Positions 41,708 to 49,658 of a DNA stretch of 64,000 bases are shown here, piece by piece. Where the stretch lies: NCBI RefSeq assembly GCF_000026045.1, contig NC_007426.1:2046001-2110000 (forward strand), given 5' to 3'. The stretch is from Natronomonas pharaonis DSM 2160 (lineage in GTDB: Archaea; Halobacteriota; Halobacteria; Halobacteriales; Haloarculaceae). Below the pieces are notes generated by a model. The model saw nothing but the letters and a program-made list of their open reading frames with translations, was not told where the DNA came from and did not search any database. Numbering within the stretch: the stretch's first letter is position 1; every line of letters starts with the position of its first letter. The translations under genes were made by a program, and so were the position numbers.

Positions 41708-43060
41708 CTAAGAATCGCCGGAGACAACATTCCCGTCACGGGGGACGGTACTCGGGTCTGTGCGCTGTTCTTTGGGACTTTCCCTCGCGGGAGAGCGTGG
41801 TGACTCCGACCATTCGTGGTCGTCCCACTCGAACCGCACGGGCCGTGCCATCGGCCTGACTGCTTTCTCTGTGTGCCGCTCTAAGAACGTTTCTGACGCC
41901 GTAACGTCGGCGTGCCCTTCGAATCCACACGGACAGGTGAGCGTGTCCTGCTGCCGTGTCGTTCGGTCTGTCGAACCGCACTGTGGGCACTCCTGACTGG
42001 TCCATGCCTCTGACCGCACTTCGACCGAGATGCCGTATTCGTCGGCGGTCCACGCCAGTCGCTCGGTGAATTGCTTGAACGCCCAGAAGTTGTGTGTCTT
42101 GGCGTTCGTCTCAGCCGACCAGTGCGTCTCGAGTACATCGGTCAACCCGCCGATATACACCGTGTCCACACCCTCGCCGTACAGCTGTTCGAGCAAGTCA
42201 CGACACAGTGTCTCTTGTGCGTGGTCGCGGCGACGAGTCCGTTTCCGGTACAGTCGCCGGATACGCTTGCTACTGTATCGGCCTTCCGGTAGCTTGGACT
42301 GCAACCGGGCTATTTCTCGTGTCGTCTCACGGAATCGCTGAAACAACTCGCGGCCTTCATACAGGTACTGCTGGCCGGTTGTGGTGGTACAAGCGACGAG
42401 GTTGTTTGCACCAATGTCTAGAGCGGCCTTCTCGTTGGCCAGTGGAGTGGCCCGTGCATCGTCAGAAACAGTCACGGGTTGCGAAGCTCGGAAGGTGCAA
42501 TCAGTCTCGTCGTACCACAGTTCTAGTCGGCCTTGGTCCTCGTAGTCAGACCAGTTCGGGTCGCCAACAATTTCCAACCGGAGGCGACTTTTCGGGCTGT
42601 TGTGCCTGTCTCGGAGTTGTTCTCCGACGACCATCTCGAGTCGGGAGCGGTCGCCCCATTCGACGCTGTATGCGTCCTTACGGACAACGCCTTTGAGGAC
42701 GCGCCCGTCGTCTTTGTTTCCACGGAAGCCCGGCGGTTCTGGGTGTTCCGTAACCGACGTGTTTGACTCGTCGTGAAACTGCTTTTTCAATCGAAAGAAC
42801 GACCGCCACGCTTCGGTGTTTGCTCGCCGGACAGTTTGAGCGGTTGACGCACCGAGAACGGCTTTGTATTTGCCTTCGAGAGCGCCGGTATCGGCGTCCC
42901 ACACGTCCTCGTCCTCGAAGCCGTCCTTGTCGTTGTAGCGCATGAGCCGCTGGTAATTGATTTCGTTCCAGAGAGCGGCGGAAGCGTCCAACAGGTCGCG
43001 TAGCACCTGTTCATCGTCGGCGGTGAGCGGTCGCATAGCGAACGTGTTGGCACGCTTCAC
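41708..43060 (-). CDS. tnpB: TnpB family RNA-guided endonuclease, RuvC-II acidic residue apparently lost
   Basis: The 450-residue protein starts at GTG ([20 protein letters not shown]), the usual haloarchaeal TnpB opening. RuvC motif I is [14 protein letters not shown] (Asp215). The zinc finger is [20 protein letters not shown] then CPCGF (Cys358, 361, 376, 378). RuvC-III Asp385 is in GHADVTAS. Motif II, where TnpB proteins have Glu or, as I recall for haloarchaea, Asp before L-T-D-V-L, reads [11 protein letters not shown] with Gly305 at that place. The C-terminal 60 residues are Arg/Ser/Pro-rich. A TATA-like GTATAAG lies at 43073-43079. The element's guide-RNA region overlaps the stop. Confidence 0.88.
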   Translation of the reverse strand: MKRANTFAMRPLTADDEQVLRDLLDASAALWNEINYQRLMRYNDKDGFEDEDVWDADTGALEGKYKAVLGASTAQTVRRANTEAWRSFFRLKKQFHDESNTSVTEHPEPPGFRGNKDDGRVLKGVVRKDAYSVEWGDRSRLEMVVGEQLRDRHNSPKSRLRLEIVGDPNWSDYEDQGRLELWYDETDCTFRASQPVTVSDDARATPLANEKAALDIGANNLVACTTTTGQQYLYEGRELFQRFRETTREIARLQSKLPEGRYSSKRIRRLYRKRTRRRDHAQETLCRDLLEQLYGEGVDTVYIGGLTDVLETHWSAETNAKTHNFWAFKQFTERLAWTADEYGISVEVRSEAWTSQECPQCGSTDRTTRQQDTLTCPCGFEGHADVTASETFLERHTEKAVRPMARPVRFEWDDHEWSESPRSPARESPKEQRTDPSTVPRDGNVVSGDS

Positions 43061-43101
43061 GACAACAGATTCTTATACTTTTAGTCTTAAAGTCTTTTCG
43101 T

Positions 43102-43245
43102 ATGCGACCGAACATCGACATTTCACACACGCTCGGTGGCCGAGTCAAAGACTACGCAGAAGCAAACGATTTGGACCTTTCGGAAGCCTATACAGAGGTG
43201 TTAGAAGCAGGTCTTGAAGCATTGGAGACTCAGGACCAGCCGTGA
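43102..43245 (+). CDS. Small ribbon-helix-helix-like protein inside the TnpB element
   Basis: The 47-codon gene encodes MRPNIDISHTLGGRVKDYAE, then an amphipathic helix ANDLDLSEAYTEVLEAGLEA and a short tail. The short strand followed by two helices is the layout of MetJ/Arc-type DNA-binding proteins or antitoxins. It is divergent from tnpB with only 41 bases between starts. The shared promoter has a TATA-like TTATACTTTT at 43073-43082 and ACTTT/AAAGT dyads. The stop codon lies inside a sequence resembling the element's right end. It could regulate tnpB (inference). Confidence 0.65.
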   Translation: MRPNIDISHTLGGRVKDYAEANDLDLSEAYTEVLEAGLEALETQDQP

Positions 43246-43260
43246 CGTGGCGGTTTCTCA
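43236..43260. repeat. Imperfect second copy of the element's right-end motif
   Basis: The segment CCAGCCGTGACGTGGCGG then TTTCTCA aligns with the right end CCGCGCCGTGAATGGCGCGG followed by TTTCTCC in the same orientation. The GCCGTGA and GGTTTCTC blocks are shared. It may mark the edge of a nested or decayed element lying at 43236-43347. Confidence 0.45.
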
Positions 43261-43281
43261 CCGGAGCGTACGCGATTCACT

Positions 43282-43347
43282 CCCGCCCTGTTCGCTCCTC
43301 GGTTCCGACTAAGCGTCGGAACGCTCGTCACTCACGGGAAGGGCGGG
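43282..43347. repeat. Nested hairpins at the left side of the TnpB element
   Basis: Outer arms CCCGCCCT (43282-43289) and AGGGCGGG (43340-43347) are perfect complements. Inside them GTTCCGAC (43302-43309) and GTCGGAAC (43315-43322) form another 8-bp stem with loop TAAGC. Such subterminal palindromes are typical of IS200/IS605 ends. Confidence 0.6.
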
Positions 43348-43425
43348 ATTCTCTCGCTGTATCAAGATAGCGGATATCTGCCGGAACAGGACAGCTCTTT
43401 TTGTCTCCACTGTCAGTGGTCGACA

Positions 43426-43602
43426 ATGGTTGACCCGACATCCGACCTCTGTGAGAACGTCGCTGAAGCGGACGCGCCACGGTGTACGGCGTGTTCGGAG
43501 CCGATAGTCGCCGACCCGGGCCATCGGGTCGTGACCGAAGTGGTCGACAGCCGCGTCGAGACAGCCCACTTCTGTGGCGGCTGTCTGAGCGCAGGCAAGT
43601 AA
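43426..43602 (+). CDS. Small zinc-finger protein (two CxxC pairs)
   Basis: The 58-residue product contains RCTACSEPI and HFCGGCLSAGK, two C-x2-C knuckles separated by about 27 residues with GHRVVTEVVDSRVET between. This is a compact treble-clef or zinc-ribbon-like fold like many haloarchaeal micro-proteins. An extra Cys lies at position 9 (DLCENV). A start at 43426 gives a plausible acidic N terminus. It converges on the bat-type regulator, with 6 bases between the two stops, and sits just outside the TnpB element. Confidence 0.75.
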   Translation: MVDPTSDLCENVAEADAPRCTACSEPIVADPGHRVVTEVVDSRVETAHFCGGCLSAGK

Positions 43603-43608
43603 CCCCGG

Positions 43609-44265
43609 TCAGGGGGTCGGGGCGACGCTTGATTTGTCCTCGTGGTTCGAGAGGAACCGCTTGATTATTTGCTCTTCTGCCCGGTGGAGCGTTTCGCTAC
43701 AGGTCGATTTCGCTATCCCCAGCTCGTCGGCGAGCTCCTCCTGTGTACAGCTCCGGGGGGTGTCGTAGTAGCCGCACTCGACGGCCGCCGACAGCACGTC
43801 CCACTGGTGGTCGGTGAGGAGCTGTTCGGACTCAACCTGCTGGTAGATTGACTCGACAGTAAAGGAGATGCCGAGCGATTCGAGCTGGTCGCCGAGCATC
43901 GAAAGGCGCTCTCTGGAGGTCGTAACCTCCCAGACGACCTCGCCGTCCTGCACGTTGAACGGCATCTCCAGCGGAACCCCGGAGCGCTGTAGCGGCTCCA
44001 AGAGCAACGGCATCGTCGTCTCAAGCTGGAGCAGCAGCCCCTCGGCCTCGTCGTTGAGCACTTCGACTGCGGCGACGCTGTCGTACTCGCGGGCCGCCGA
44101 AATGACGGCCTCTTCGTGTGGGGACGTGAGCTCAACGAGCGCGACGCCGCCCTCGTCGTTCTTGACGGCGGAGAGCACCCGGAGTCTCGTCTCCGGGTAC
44201 GTCCGCGAAAGCTCCCCCATCCAGATTGCCTCCGGAATCGTTAGCGTGAGTGTCGCTCGTGGCAT
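43609..44265 (-). CDS. Bat-type (HTH_10) transcriptional regulator
   Basis: From MPRATLTLTIPEAIWMGELS the protein has 218 residues. The C terminus has the HTH_10 block of bacterio-opsin-activator-like regulators: LLTDHQWDVLSAAVECGYYDTPRSCTQEELADELGIAKSTCSETLHRAEEQIIKRFL (given here as the region at about residues 150-205). The N-terminal 140 residues are a sensory half without PAS or GAF hallmarks. It is divergent, 247 bases away, from the heme O synthase and oxidase genes, so it may respond to oxygen or redox (inference). The upstream Arg-rich extension to 44370 is not used. Confidence 0.87.
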   Translation of the reverse strand: MPRATLTLTIPEAIWMGELSRTYPETRLRVLSAVKNDEGGVALVELTSPHEEAVISAAREYDSVAAVEVLNDEAEGLLLQLETTMPLLLEPLQRSGVPLEMPFNVQDGEVVWEVTTSRERLSMLGDQLESLGISFTVESIYQQVESEQLLTDHQWDVLSAAVECGYYDTPRSCTQEELADELGIAKSTCSETLHRAEEQIIKRFLSNHEDKSSVAPTP

Positions 44266-44512
44266 AGTTCGTTGGTCCGCATTGGACCGGGTTCGGGAAT
44301 CACGAAGCCGAGCGACGTGTCGCCGACGCCGCCGGCCAACCGTGGTGCAGTTCTCGAAGCCGGTCCACACTGCTTCCTTATCATAGCCTTACAAATACAG
44401 CTTTGCCATGTCCCATGGGCTTGGATTTGCCGCAAGGGGGCGGCGACCGCGGCGCGGGGCAAAAACATATTCGGGGGAAGGACATCGAAGGCGGGAGAGC
44501 CATGCTCCGTGT

Positions 44513-45814
44513 ATGCAGCGGTTCACCGGTCTCGTGACGGCGACGACGCTCGCGACGTACCTCCTCGTTGTGCTGGGTGTAGCGACGGAACTGACCGGCG
44601 GCGTCAGCCCCGCCGCAGTCGCCCACTACGTTACCGCAGGAGCCGTCTGGCTCCTGCTGGTTGCGGCTGCGGCACTGGCGTGGCGCGACAGTCGACTGCC
44701 ACGCGTCAAGTGGGGCGTGACCGCCGCGGCGGTTGCCTATCCGGCGCAGGCGGCGGTCGGGATGGCCGTCCTCGCTAGCGGCGGTCCGGGACAACTCCAC
44801 CTGTTCGGGGGTGTCGGTGTCTTTGCACTGTTGCTTATCACACTGACATGGCATCTCGACCGTGAGGTTGAGCCGCGCGAACGGGCTGCGGCGACGGCGT
44901 TCAACCGCGAGGGCGACGGCGACGACAGCGTGCTGCTGTACCGGCTTCCCGACGGCCTCCGGCGATACGTCGAACTCACGAAGCCGCGGCTGATGTGGCT
45001 ACTCTGTCTGCTGGCGCTGTCGGGGATGGCGCTTGCGACGGTTACCGGCGCGGCGCTCGATGGGGTGACCATCGCGGCAACGCTTTTCGGCGGTGTGCTG
45101 GCTGTCGGCGCGGCAGGGACGTTCAACCACGTCTACGAGCGCGACCGCGACCGGCGGATGAACCGAACCGCAGACCGGCCGGTCGCGACTGACGCCGTCG
45201 GTGTCGGCCGGGCAACGGCGTTCGGCGTCGGCCTGCTCGTCGTCTCGATGGCTGTGTTGGTCTGGCTCGTCAACCCGCTCGCTGCGGCGCTGACTGCGGT
45301 CGCCGTCGTCTACTACGCCGTCGTCTATACCGTCGTGCTGAAGCCGACGACGACATGGAATACCGTCATCGGTGGCGGCGCGGGCGCGCTGCCGGCGGTC
45401 ATCGGCTGGGCGGCAGTGGCCGGAAGCATCGGGCTGCCGGCGCTCCTGCTCGCAGCAGTGGTGTTTTGCTGGACGCCGGCCCATTTCTACAATCTCGCTA
45501 TCGCATATCGGGACGACTACGCCCGCGGTGACTACCCGATGTTGCCGGTCGTCGCCGGCGTGGCGGCGACCAGACGGCGGATACTCTACTGGCTTGGAGC
45601 AACGCTGCTGGTCGCCGGCGCCCTCGGCGCGGTCGCCGGTTTCGGCCCCGTTTATGCGCTTACTTCAGCGGTGGTTGGCTTCGGGTTCCTTTGGACCGTC
45701 GTCGTCCAGTTCCGGACGGAGTCGGACCGCGACGCCTATCGGAGCTTTCACGCCTCAAACGCGTATCTCGGTGCGCTGCTTGTGGCGATTCTCGTCGAAA
45801 CGATGGTGATATAA
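44513..45814 (+). CDS. ctaB: Heme O synthase (protoheme IX farnesyltransferase) with CtaA-like N-terminal domain
   Basis: The 433-residue membrane protein has two parts. Residues about 1-125 contain four hydrophobic helices (FTGLVTATTLATYLLVVLGVATEL, HYVTAGAVWLLLVAAAALAW, QLHLFGGVGVFALLLITLTWH) like half of the heme A synthase CtaA. From about 150 it is a UbiA-type prenyltransferase: YVELTKPRLMWLLCL, the first Asp motif NHVYERDRDRRMNRTADRP and the second YRDDYARGDYPMLPVV. It farnesylates heme B to heme O for the oxidase encoded downstream. The reading from 44408 includes an Arg-rich non-conserved start. The next gene follows after 1 base. Confidence 0.9.
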   Translation: MQRFTGLVTATTLATYLLVVLGVATELTGGVSPAAVAHYVTAGAVWLLLVAAAALAWRDSRLPRVKWGVTAAAVAYPAQAAVGMAVLASGGPGQLHLFGGVGVFALLLITLTWHLDREVEPRERAAATAFNREGDGDDSVLLYRLPDGLRRYVELTKPRLMWLLCLLALSGMALATVTGAALDGVTIAATLFGGVLAVGAAGTFNHVYERDRDRRMNRTADRPVATDAVGVGRATAFGVGLLVVSMAVLVWLVNPLAAALTAVAVVYYAVVYTVVLKPTTTWNTVIGGGAGALPAVIGWAAVAGSIGLPALLLAAVVFCWTPAHFYNLAIAYRDDYARGDYPMLPVVAGVAATRRRILYWLGATLLVAGALGAVAGFGPVYALTSAVVGFGFLWTVVVQFRTESDRDAYRSFHASNAYLGALLVAILVETMVI

Positions 45815-45815
45815 T

Positions 45816-46235
45816 ATGCTGAGCACCCGCTACGCCGACCGGTGGACGGTTTCAGTCCGTCGGACAGCGCTTGTCGCGGTCGGCGACATCGTCGCCATCG
45901 CCGCATTCTTGCTGTATGGGCTGTTGATACACGCAGTCAACCCGCTTTTCTTCCCGCAACACACTGTCTTGGCGGCAGCGCCGTTCATTTTCGCATGGGT
46001 GATTACAGCGCCGCTGGGCGGTCTCTACCGACCGGAGACGGTCACGTCAGTTCGCTCGGCGCTGACTAAAACGACGGCCGTCTGGGTCGTTGCCTCTCTC
46101 GCCGGCGGGGCGATTCGGGGCACCGAGTATTTCCCCGGAGAAGCACCGGCCGTTTTCCTTGTCGTGAACATCGTCTTCGGGCTGGCGTTCCTGCTGCCGT
46201 GGCGGCTCGCGGTCGCGTACACGCTCGGCCGGTAA
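45816..46235 (+). CDS. DUF3054 family membrane protein
   Basis: The 139-residue protein has four hydrophobic helices (about 18-40, 50-68, 83-100, 112-132). The DUF3054 block begins RTALVAVGDIVAIAAFLLYGLLIHAVNPL, followed by FIFAWVITAPLGGLY and WVVASLAGGAIRGTEYFPGEAPAVFLVVNIVFG. Function is unknown, but the family is widespread in haloarchaea and actinobacteria. It lies 1 base after ctaB, so the two are cotranscribed and a role in heme or oxidase assembly is possible. Confidence 0.85.
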   Translation: MLSTRYADRWTVSVRRTALVAVGDIVAIAAFLLYGLLIHAVNPLFFPQHTVLAAAPFIFAWVITAPLGGLYRPETVTSVRSALTKTTAVWVVASLAGGAIRGTEYFPGEAPAVFLVVNIVFGLAFLLPWRLAVAYTLGR

Positions 46236-46321
46236 CATTTTTTATGCTACTTAAGTTAGATAGTTGAACATGTGCGCGCTAAGCTTTAGGCTTGTATATA
46301 GGTAAGTTGCCGACGTGACAC

Positions 46322-46471
46322 ATGAGCAGCGACACATCACCGGAAGAGATACCCGTGATGCAACGGCTATACAACCGAATCTGGCTACTGGCAGCGGTAG
46401 CGCTCCTGTTTTTCATCGTCGTCTACGTCGGCTGGGGCGTCGCCGACCTACTTTCGGTTCCATCGAGGTGA
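46322..46471 (+). CDS. Small single-helix subunit of the terminal oxidase cluster (CbaD-like)
   Basis: The 49-residue protein MSSDTSPEEIPVMQRLYNRI continues with the membrane helix WLLAAVALLFFIVVYVGWGVADLL. It is directly followed by the CuA subunit, and its last codons contain that gene's Shine-Dalgarno sequence. Small one-helix proteins are known subunits of ba3-type oxidases, including the one from Natronomonas pharaonis (CbaD), which this position matches. TATATAGG near 46294 precedes the ATG by about 27 bases, so the oxidase operon promoter is here. Confidence 0.72.
   Translation: MSSDTSPEEIPVMQRLYNRIWLLAAVALLFFIVVYVGWGVADLLSVPSR
46465..46471 (+). promoter_or_regulatory. Shine-Dalgarno site of the CuA subunit gene
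   Basis: GAGGTGA overlaps the stop codon of the 49-residue gene and ends 6 bases before ATG 46478. An internal operon gene with an SD match is consistent with translation on a polycistronic message. Confidence 0.6.
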
Positions 46472-46477
46472 ATACGT

Positions 46478-47023
46478 ATGTCTGATCCACTCGACGAGCC
46501 AGAGGGCAACTGGTGGGACGAGAAAGTAAACCGCCGAGAGACGATGTGGCTCGGCATCGCTGGGCTGTGGTCGCTCGGTATCTTCGGCTGGATGAGCGGC
46601 TTTACCCGCTTCGGCGACCAGAACCCGGTCGGCGAGACCTATGAGGTAACGCCCGAAGAGTTCCAAGCGGCCGTCGACGAATACAAAGAGGCCGCCGACG
46701 AGACCGAGGACGGCCATCTGATTCCACCGGGCGACTCAGTCTACATTGCTGGCCGACGGTTCGACTGGGATGGGCTCCCGGTCGTTCTCGAAGCCGGCCG
46801 TGAGTACGACATCCACCTGGGGGCCTACGACGTCCAGCACGGGTTCTCAGTCCGGCCCGAAGAGACGCTGAGCAAGCAGATCAACCTGCAAATTTTCCCC
46901 GACCATGAGTGGGTTATCCCGATGACCTTCGAAGAGCCGGGAACCTATCAGGTCATCTGCAACGAGTTCTGTGGCCGCGGGCACAACGGGATGCAGGGCA
47001 AATTCATCGTGGAGGAACCGTAA
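46478..47023 (+). CDS. cbaB: Terminal oxidase subunit II (CuA)
   Basis: The 181-residue protein has one N-terminal helix (TMWLGIAGLWSLGIFGWMSGF) and a cupredoxin domain. The CuA ligands are a His in YDVQHGFSV and the block VICNEFCGRGHNGMQGKF with C-x3-C-x3-H-x2-M. It takes electrons from a copper protein such as halocyanin and passes them to subunit I. The long acidic insert around residues 60-75 is typical for a surface-exposed haloarchaeal domain. The gene ends one base before the start region of subunit I. Confidence 0.93.
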   Translation: MSDPLDEPEGNWWDEKVNRRETMWLGIAGLWSLGIFGWMSGFTRFGDQNPVGETYEVTPEEFQAAVDEYKEAADETEDGHLIPPGDSVYIAGRRFDWDGLPVVLEAGREYDIHLGAYDVQHGFSVRPEETLSKQINLQIFPDHEWVIPMTFEEPGTYQVICNEFCGRGHNGMQGKFIVEEP

Positions 47024-47024
47024 G

Positions 47025-48752
47025 ATGGTGGTTTCGAAGCTCTTCAGCAACGACTACGGCGACGACGGGGTCCGGACATGCTCGGTTACCGGCCTCGATA
47101 TCCATCGCTCAGCCGAGAGACACGTGAAGCTCTTCGGGCTTACGGCTGTCATCGCACTCGTCATCGGTGGCATCTTCGCGGTCTCGGTCGCACTAACCCG
47201 GTGGGAGCTCATCAGTCTCATCCCCGAGGACGGCTACTACACCCACCTGAGCCTCCACGCGTGGAACATCCTCATCTTCTGGATGGTGTTCATGGAGATA
47301 GCCATCCTCTACGTTGGCGGGCTGATAGTGCTGGGCCGTCGTCTCCCGCTGACAAAGCTCGCCAAGGCCGGCTGGATTACCATGGTCGCCGGCGCGGTCG
47401 GCGTCAACTGGTCGATATGGACCGCCACTCAGAGAGGACAGGAAGCACCGCTGTTGACGGCATATGTGCCACTCGACATACCCGTTGAATTCTACGCCTC
47501 CGCTATCGTCTTCCTGCTCGGAGCGACAATCGCTGCGCTGCCGTTCTTCGTTGCCATTTGGAAAGAAAAGCGTGGCGCGCCGAACAAGACCCTGCCGCTT
47601 GTGGCCTTCGGGGCCTTCATCACGAGCATTATCGCTGTTGAGGCCATTCTCGGTGGCCTCGTTGCGTTCGGCTACGCGCTCGTTTGGCAGGTCGGTATCA
47701 TCGATTCCATCAACACCGGCATTTACCGACAGCTCTACTGGATTATCGGCCACGGGAGCCAACAGATCAACCTGCTGGCGCTGATTACGGTCTGGTATTT
47801 CCTGACCCACGTCGTCGGTGGGGCGGTCGTCGTCTCCGAGAAAGTCTCCCGGTCGGCGTTCGTGCTCTACCTGTTTTTCATCAATCTCGGCGCGGCCCAC
47901 CACCTGATGGTCGACCCCGGTGTCTCCGTCGGCTGGCGTATCTTCAACACTTCGTATGCCTTCTACGGAGCCGCCTTCGCCAGCATGATTCACGCCTTCG
48001 CCATTCCGGCGGGGCTGGAGGCCGGACGCCGGCAGCGGGGTCTCGGCGGCGGCCTCTTCGGCTGGCTCACGTCCGGGCCGTGGAAGAACCCCGTCTTTTC
48101 GGCGACCATCTTCAGTATCATCCTCTTCGGATTCATGGGCGGTATTACCGGCGTTCTGATGGGCCAGCTCCAGCTTAACATGACCTGGCACAACACCTTC
48201 GCGACGGTCGGCCACTTCCATGGGACGGTCGCCCTCGGGACGACGCTGGCGTTCATGGGGCTGGTGTTCTTTGTCATCAGAACCATGTTCCAACGGAGCT
48301 TCGTCACCAACAAGCTCGCGTCGCTGGTGCCGTACTTCTACGCGGGCGCGATGGGTATCGCCGTGCTGATGATGATGTACGTCGGCATCCTCTACGGTGT
48401 CCCACGGCGGACCTCCAGCGTCGTCCGCGACATCCCGGGGACTGACTTCAGCCTCGCTGCTGCTGAGCCGCTGTTCCTCATTCTCGGCCCAGCCGCCGTG
48501 CTCGCTATCATCGCCGGTGCGCTCTTTGTCGTCGTCGCCGTGCTATCGTTGCTCTTCGGTGACCGTCTCGAAGAAGGGGACAACGACGACATGCTTCCGG
48601 ACGGCGGCCTTCGGCCCGACGGCGGCGTCGATGTCCACGCCGTCGAGATGCGCGGGACCTTCACGCTGTGTCTCATCTTCATGGCGACGTTCATCGTCCT
48701 CTATGTCCTGAACTGGTATCTGCTCACACAGGTCTGGCACATCGGCGCCTGA
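47025..48752 (+). CDS. cbaA: Heme-copper terminal oxidase subunit I (ba3-like)
   Basis: From MVVSKLFSNDYGDDG the protein has 575 residues and 12-13 membrane helices. The low-spin heme ligand is in YYTHLSLHAWNILIF. WHNTFATVGHFHGTVALG holds the high- and low-spin heme histidines (H-x-H). GAAHHLMVDPG carries the CuB His pair. The third CuB His lies in WIIGHGSQQINLLALITVWYF, where the usual H-P-E/I-V-Y with the cross-linked Tyr is missing. It reduces oxygen to water and pumps protons. The 54-base longer reading starts inside cbaB and is rejected. Confidence 0.92.
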   Translation: MVVSKLFSNDYGDDGVRTCSVTGLDIHRSAERHVKLFGLTAVIALVIGGIFAVSVALTRWELISLIPEDGYYTHLSLHAWNILIFWMVFMEIAILYVGGLIVLGRRLPLTKLAKAGWITMVAGAVGVNWSIWTATQRGQEAPLLTAYVPLDIPVEFYASAIVFLLGATIAALPFFVAIWKEKRGAPNKTLPLVAFGAFITSIIAVEAILGGLVAFGYALVWQVGIIDSINTGIYRQLYWIIGHGSQQINLLALITVWYFLTHVVGGAVVVSEKVSRSAFVLYLFFINLGAAHHLMVDPGVSVGWRIFNTSYAFYGAAFASMIHAFAIPAGLEAGRRQRGLGGGLFGWLTSGPWKNPVFSATIFSIILFGFMGGITGVLMGQLQLNMTWHNTFATVGHFHGTVALGTTLAFMGLVFFVIRTMFQRSFVTNKLASLVPYFYAGAMGIAVLMMMYVGILYGVPRRTSSVVRDIPGTDFSLAAAEPLFLILGPAAVLAIIAGALFVVVAVLSLLFGDRLEEGDNDDMLPDGGLRPDGGVDVHAVEMRGTFTLCLIFMATFIVLYVLNWYLLTQVWHIGA

Positions 48753-48807
48753 CCGCACTCTCCGTACAGCTTTCCGACCGGCCCCGATTTCCGACCCCAG
48801 ATACCGA

Positions 48808-49491
48808 ATGTCAGAATCCACCGCAGAAAGCATCGTCCGACGCTACGTCAAGCAGCCATGGCGCGACCTGATACGCATCTACTACACCAACACGCCGGTC
48901 TGGCGGTGGCTCAAAAGCGGTGCGCTCGTCGTACTTGGCTTCTGCCTTTGGACAGGAGGGAACGTCCTGCTGTCCGTACAGCCGGACTGGACGTTCCTCC
49001 ACTACGTGATGTCGTACGGGCTCATCGTCGTCGTCTGGGGACCGCTGACCCATTTCGTCATCGTCCCGTTGACGATACGCCTCCGGCGGACTGCCGAACA
49101 CCCGGCAGTCAGGTGGCTTGCCAAGAGGTCCGGAAAGATTCAGTTCAGCCTCTTCGTGCTGGTCGTCATCGTCGTTGGAGCCGCTGCGCCGGGGGTTATG
49201 TTTCTTGATTTCTCCGTATCAATCGAGGGTGGCGGGACCGCAGTCGGCGGCGAGTTGACCTGCGAAACAGCCGACGGCCTCGTCTCATGTCACGTCGCCG
49301 ACCCGCAAGGAATCGACCACGTTGTCGTTACGTCCGGGGGCGAGACGCTGGCGACTGTCGAGGAAGAACCCTTCGCCTTTGAACTCGATACCGACGACAT
49401 CGCCGAGACGCGGACCGGAAAGGAGTTCCGGGTCGACTACCGGAACGCCGACGGCGAGACCGTCTACCGACAGGTCGAACACGTCGGCTAG
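48808..49491 (+). CDS. Membrane protein of the oxidase cluster (CbaE-like)
   Basis: The 227-residue protein has three hydrophobic helices in its first half (SGALVVLGFCLWTGGNVLLSV, VMSYGLIVVVWGPLTHFVIVPLTI, IQFSLFVLVVIVVGAAAPGVMFL) and an exported beta-rich domain with GELTCETADGLVSCHVADPQG, where two Cys could form a disulfide. It ends with FRVDYRNADGETVYRQVEHVG. It follows subunit I by 55 bases in the same orientation and corresponds in place to the extra subunit of haloarchaeal ba3-type loci. The exact role is unknown. Confidence 0.72.
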   Translation: MSESTAESIVRRYVKQPWRDLIRIYYTNTPVWRWLKSGALVVLGFCLWTGGNVLLSVQPDWTFLHYVMSYGLIVVVWGPLTHFVIVPLTIRLRRTAEHPAVRWLAKRSGKIQFSLFVLVVIVVGAAAPGVMFLDFSVSIEGGGTAVGGELTCETADGLVSCHVADPQGIDHVVVTSGGETLATVEEEPFAFELDTDDIAETRTGKEFRVDYRNADGETVYRQVEHVG

Positions 49492-49658
49492 TACGTCCAG
49501 CCCCGGCGTAGCAGCCTTTTGTACTGAGAAGTTTCCGCGCCGCACCAACGGAGCCGGGAGGCGTCCACAGGTCTGTTACGAAGCGCTACCGCTGCTTTCT
49601 ATCGGTATCCGGGCGAACGCAAACACCGTAGGCCGGACAGCGGAGGAACCGCTGCCGG

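Larger units (their letters stand above)
41657..43347 (-). mobile_element. TnpB-only IS605/IS1341-type element
   Basis: The right end (low coordinate, since tnpB is on the minus strand) is a 20-base hairpin immediately after the dehydrogenase stop codon. The left side holds a small gene and nested hairpins up to 43347. No tnpA (Y1 transposase) is present, so movement would need help in trans. The outer limit on the high-coordinate side is uncertain and may extend to about 43370. No target duplication is expected for this family and none is seen. Confidence 0.7.
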
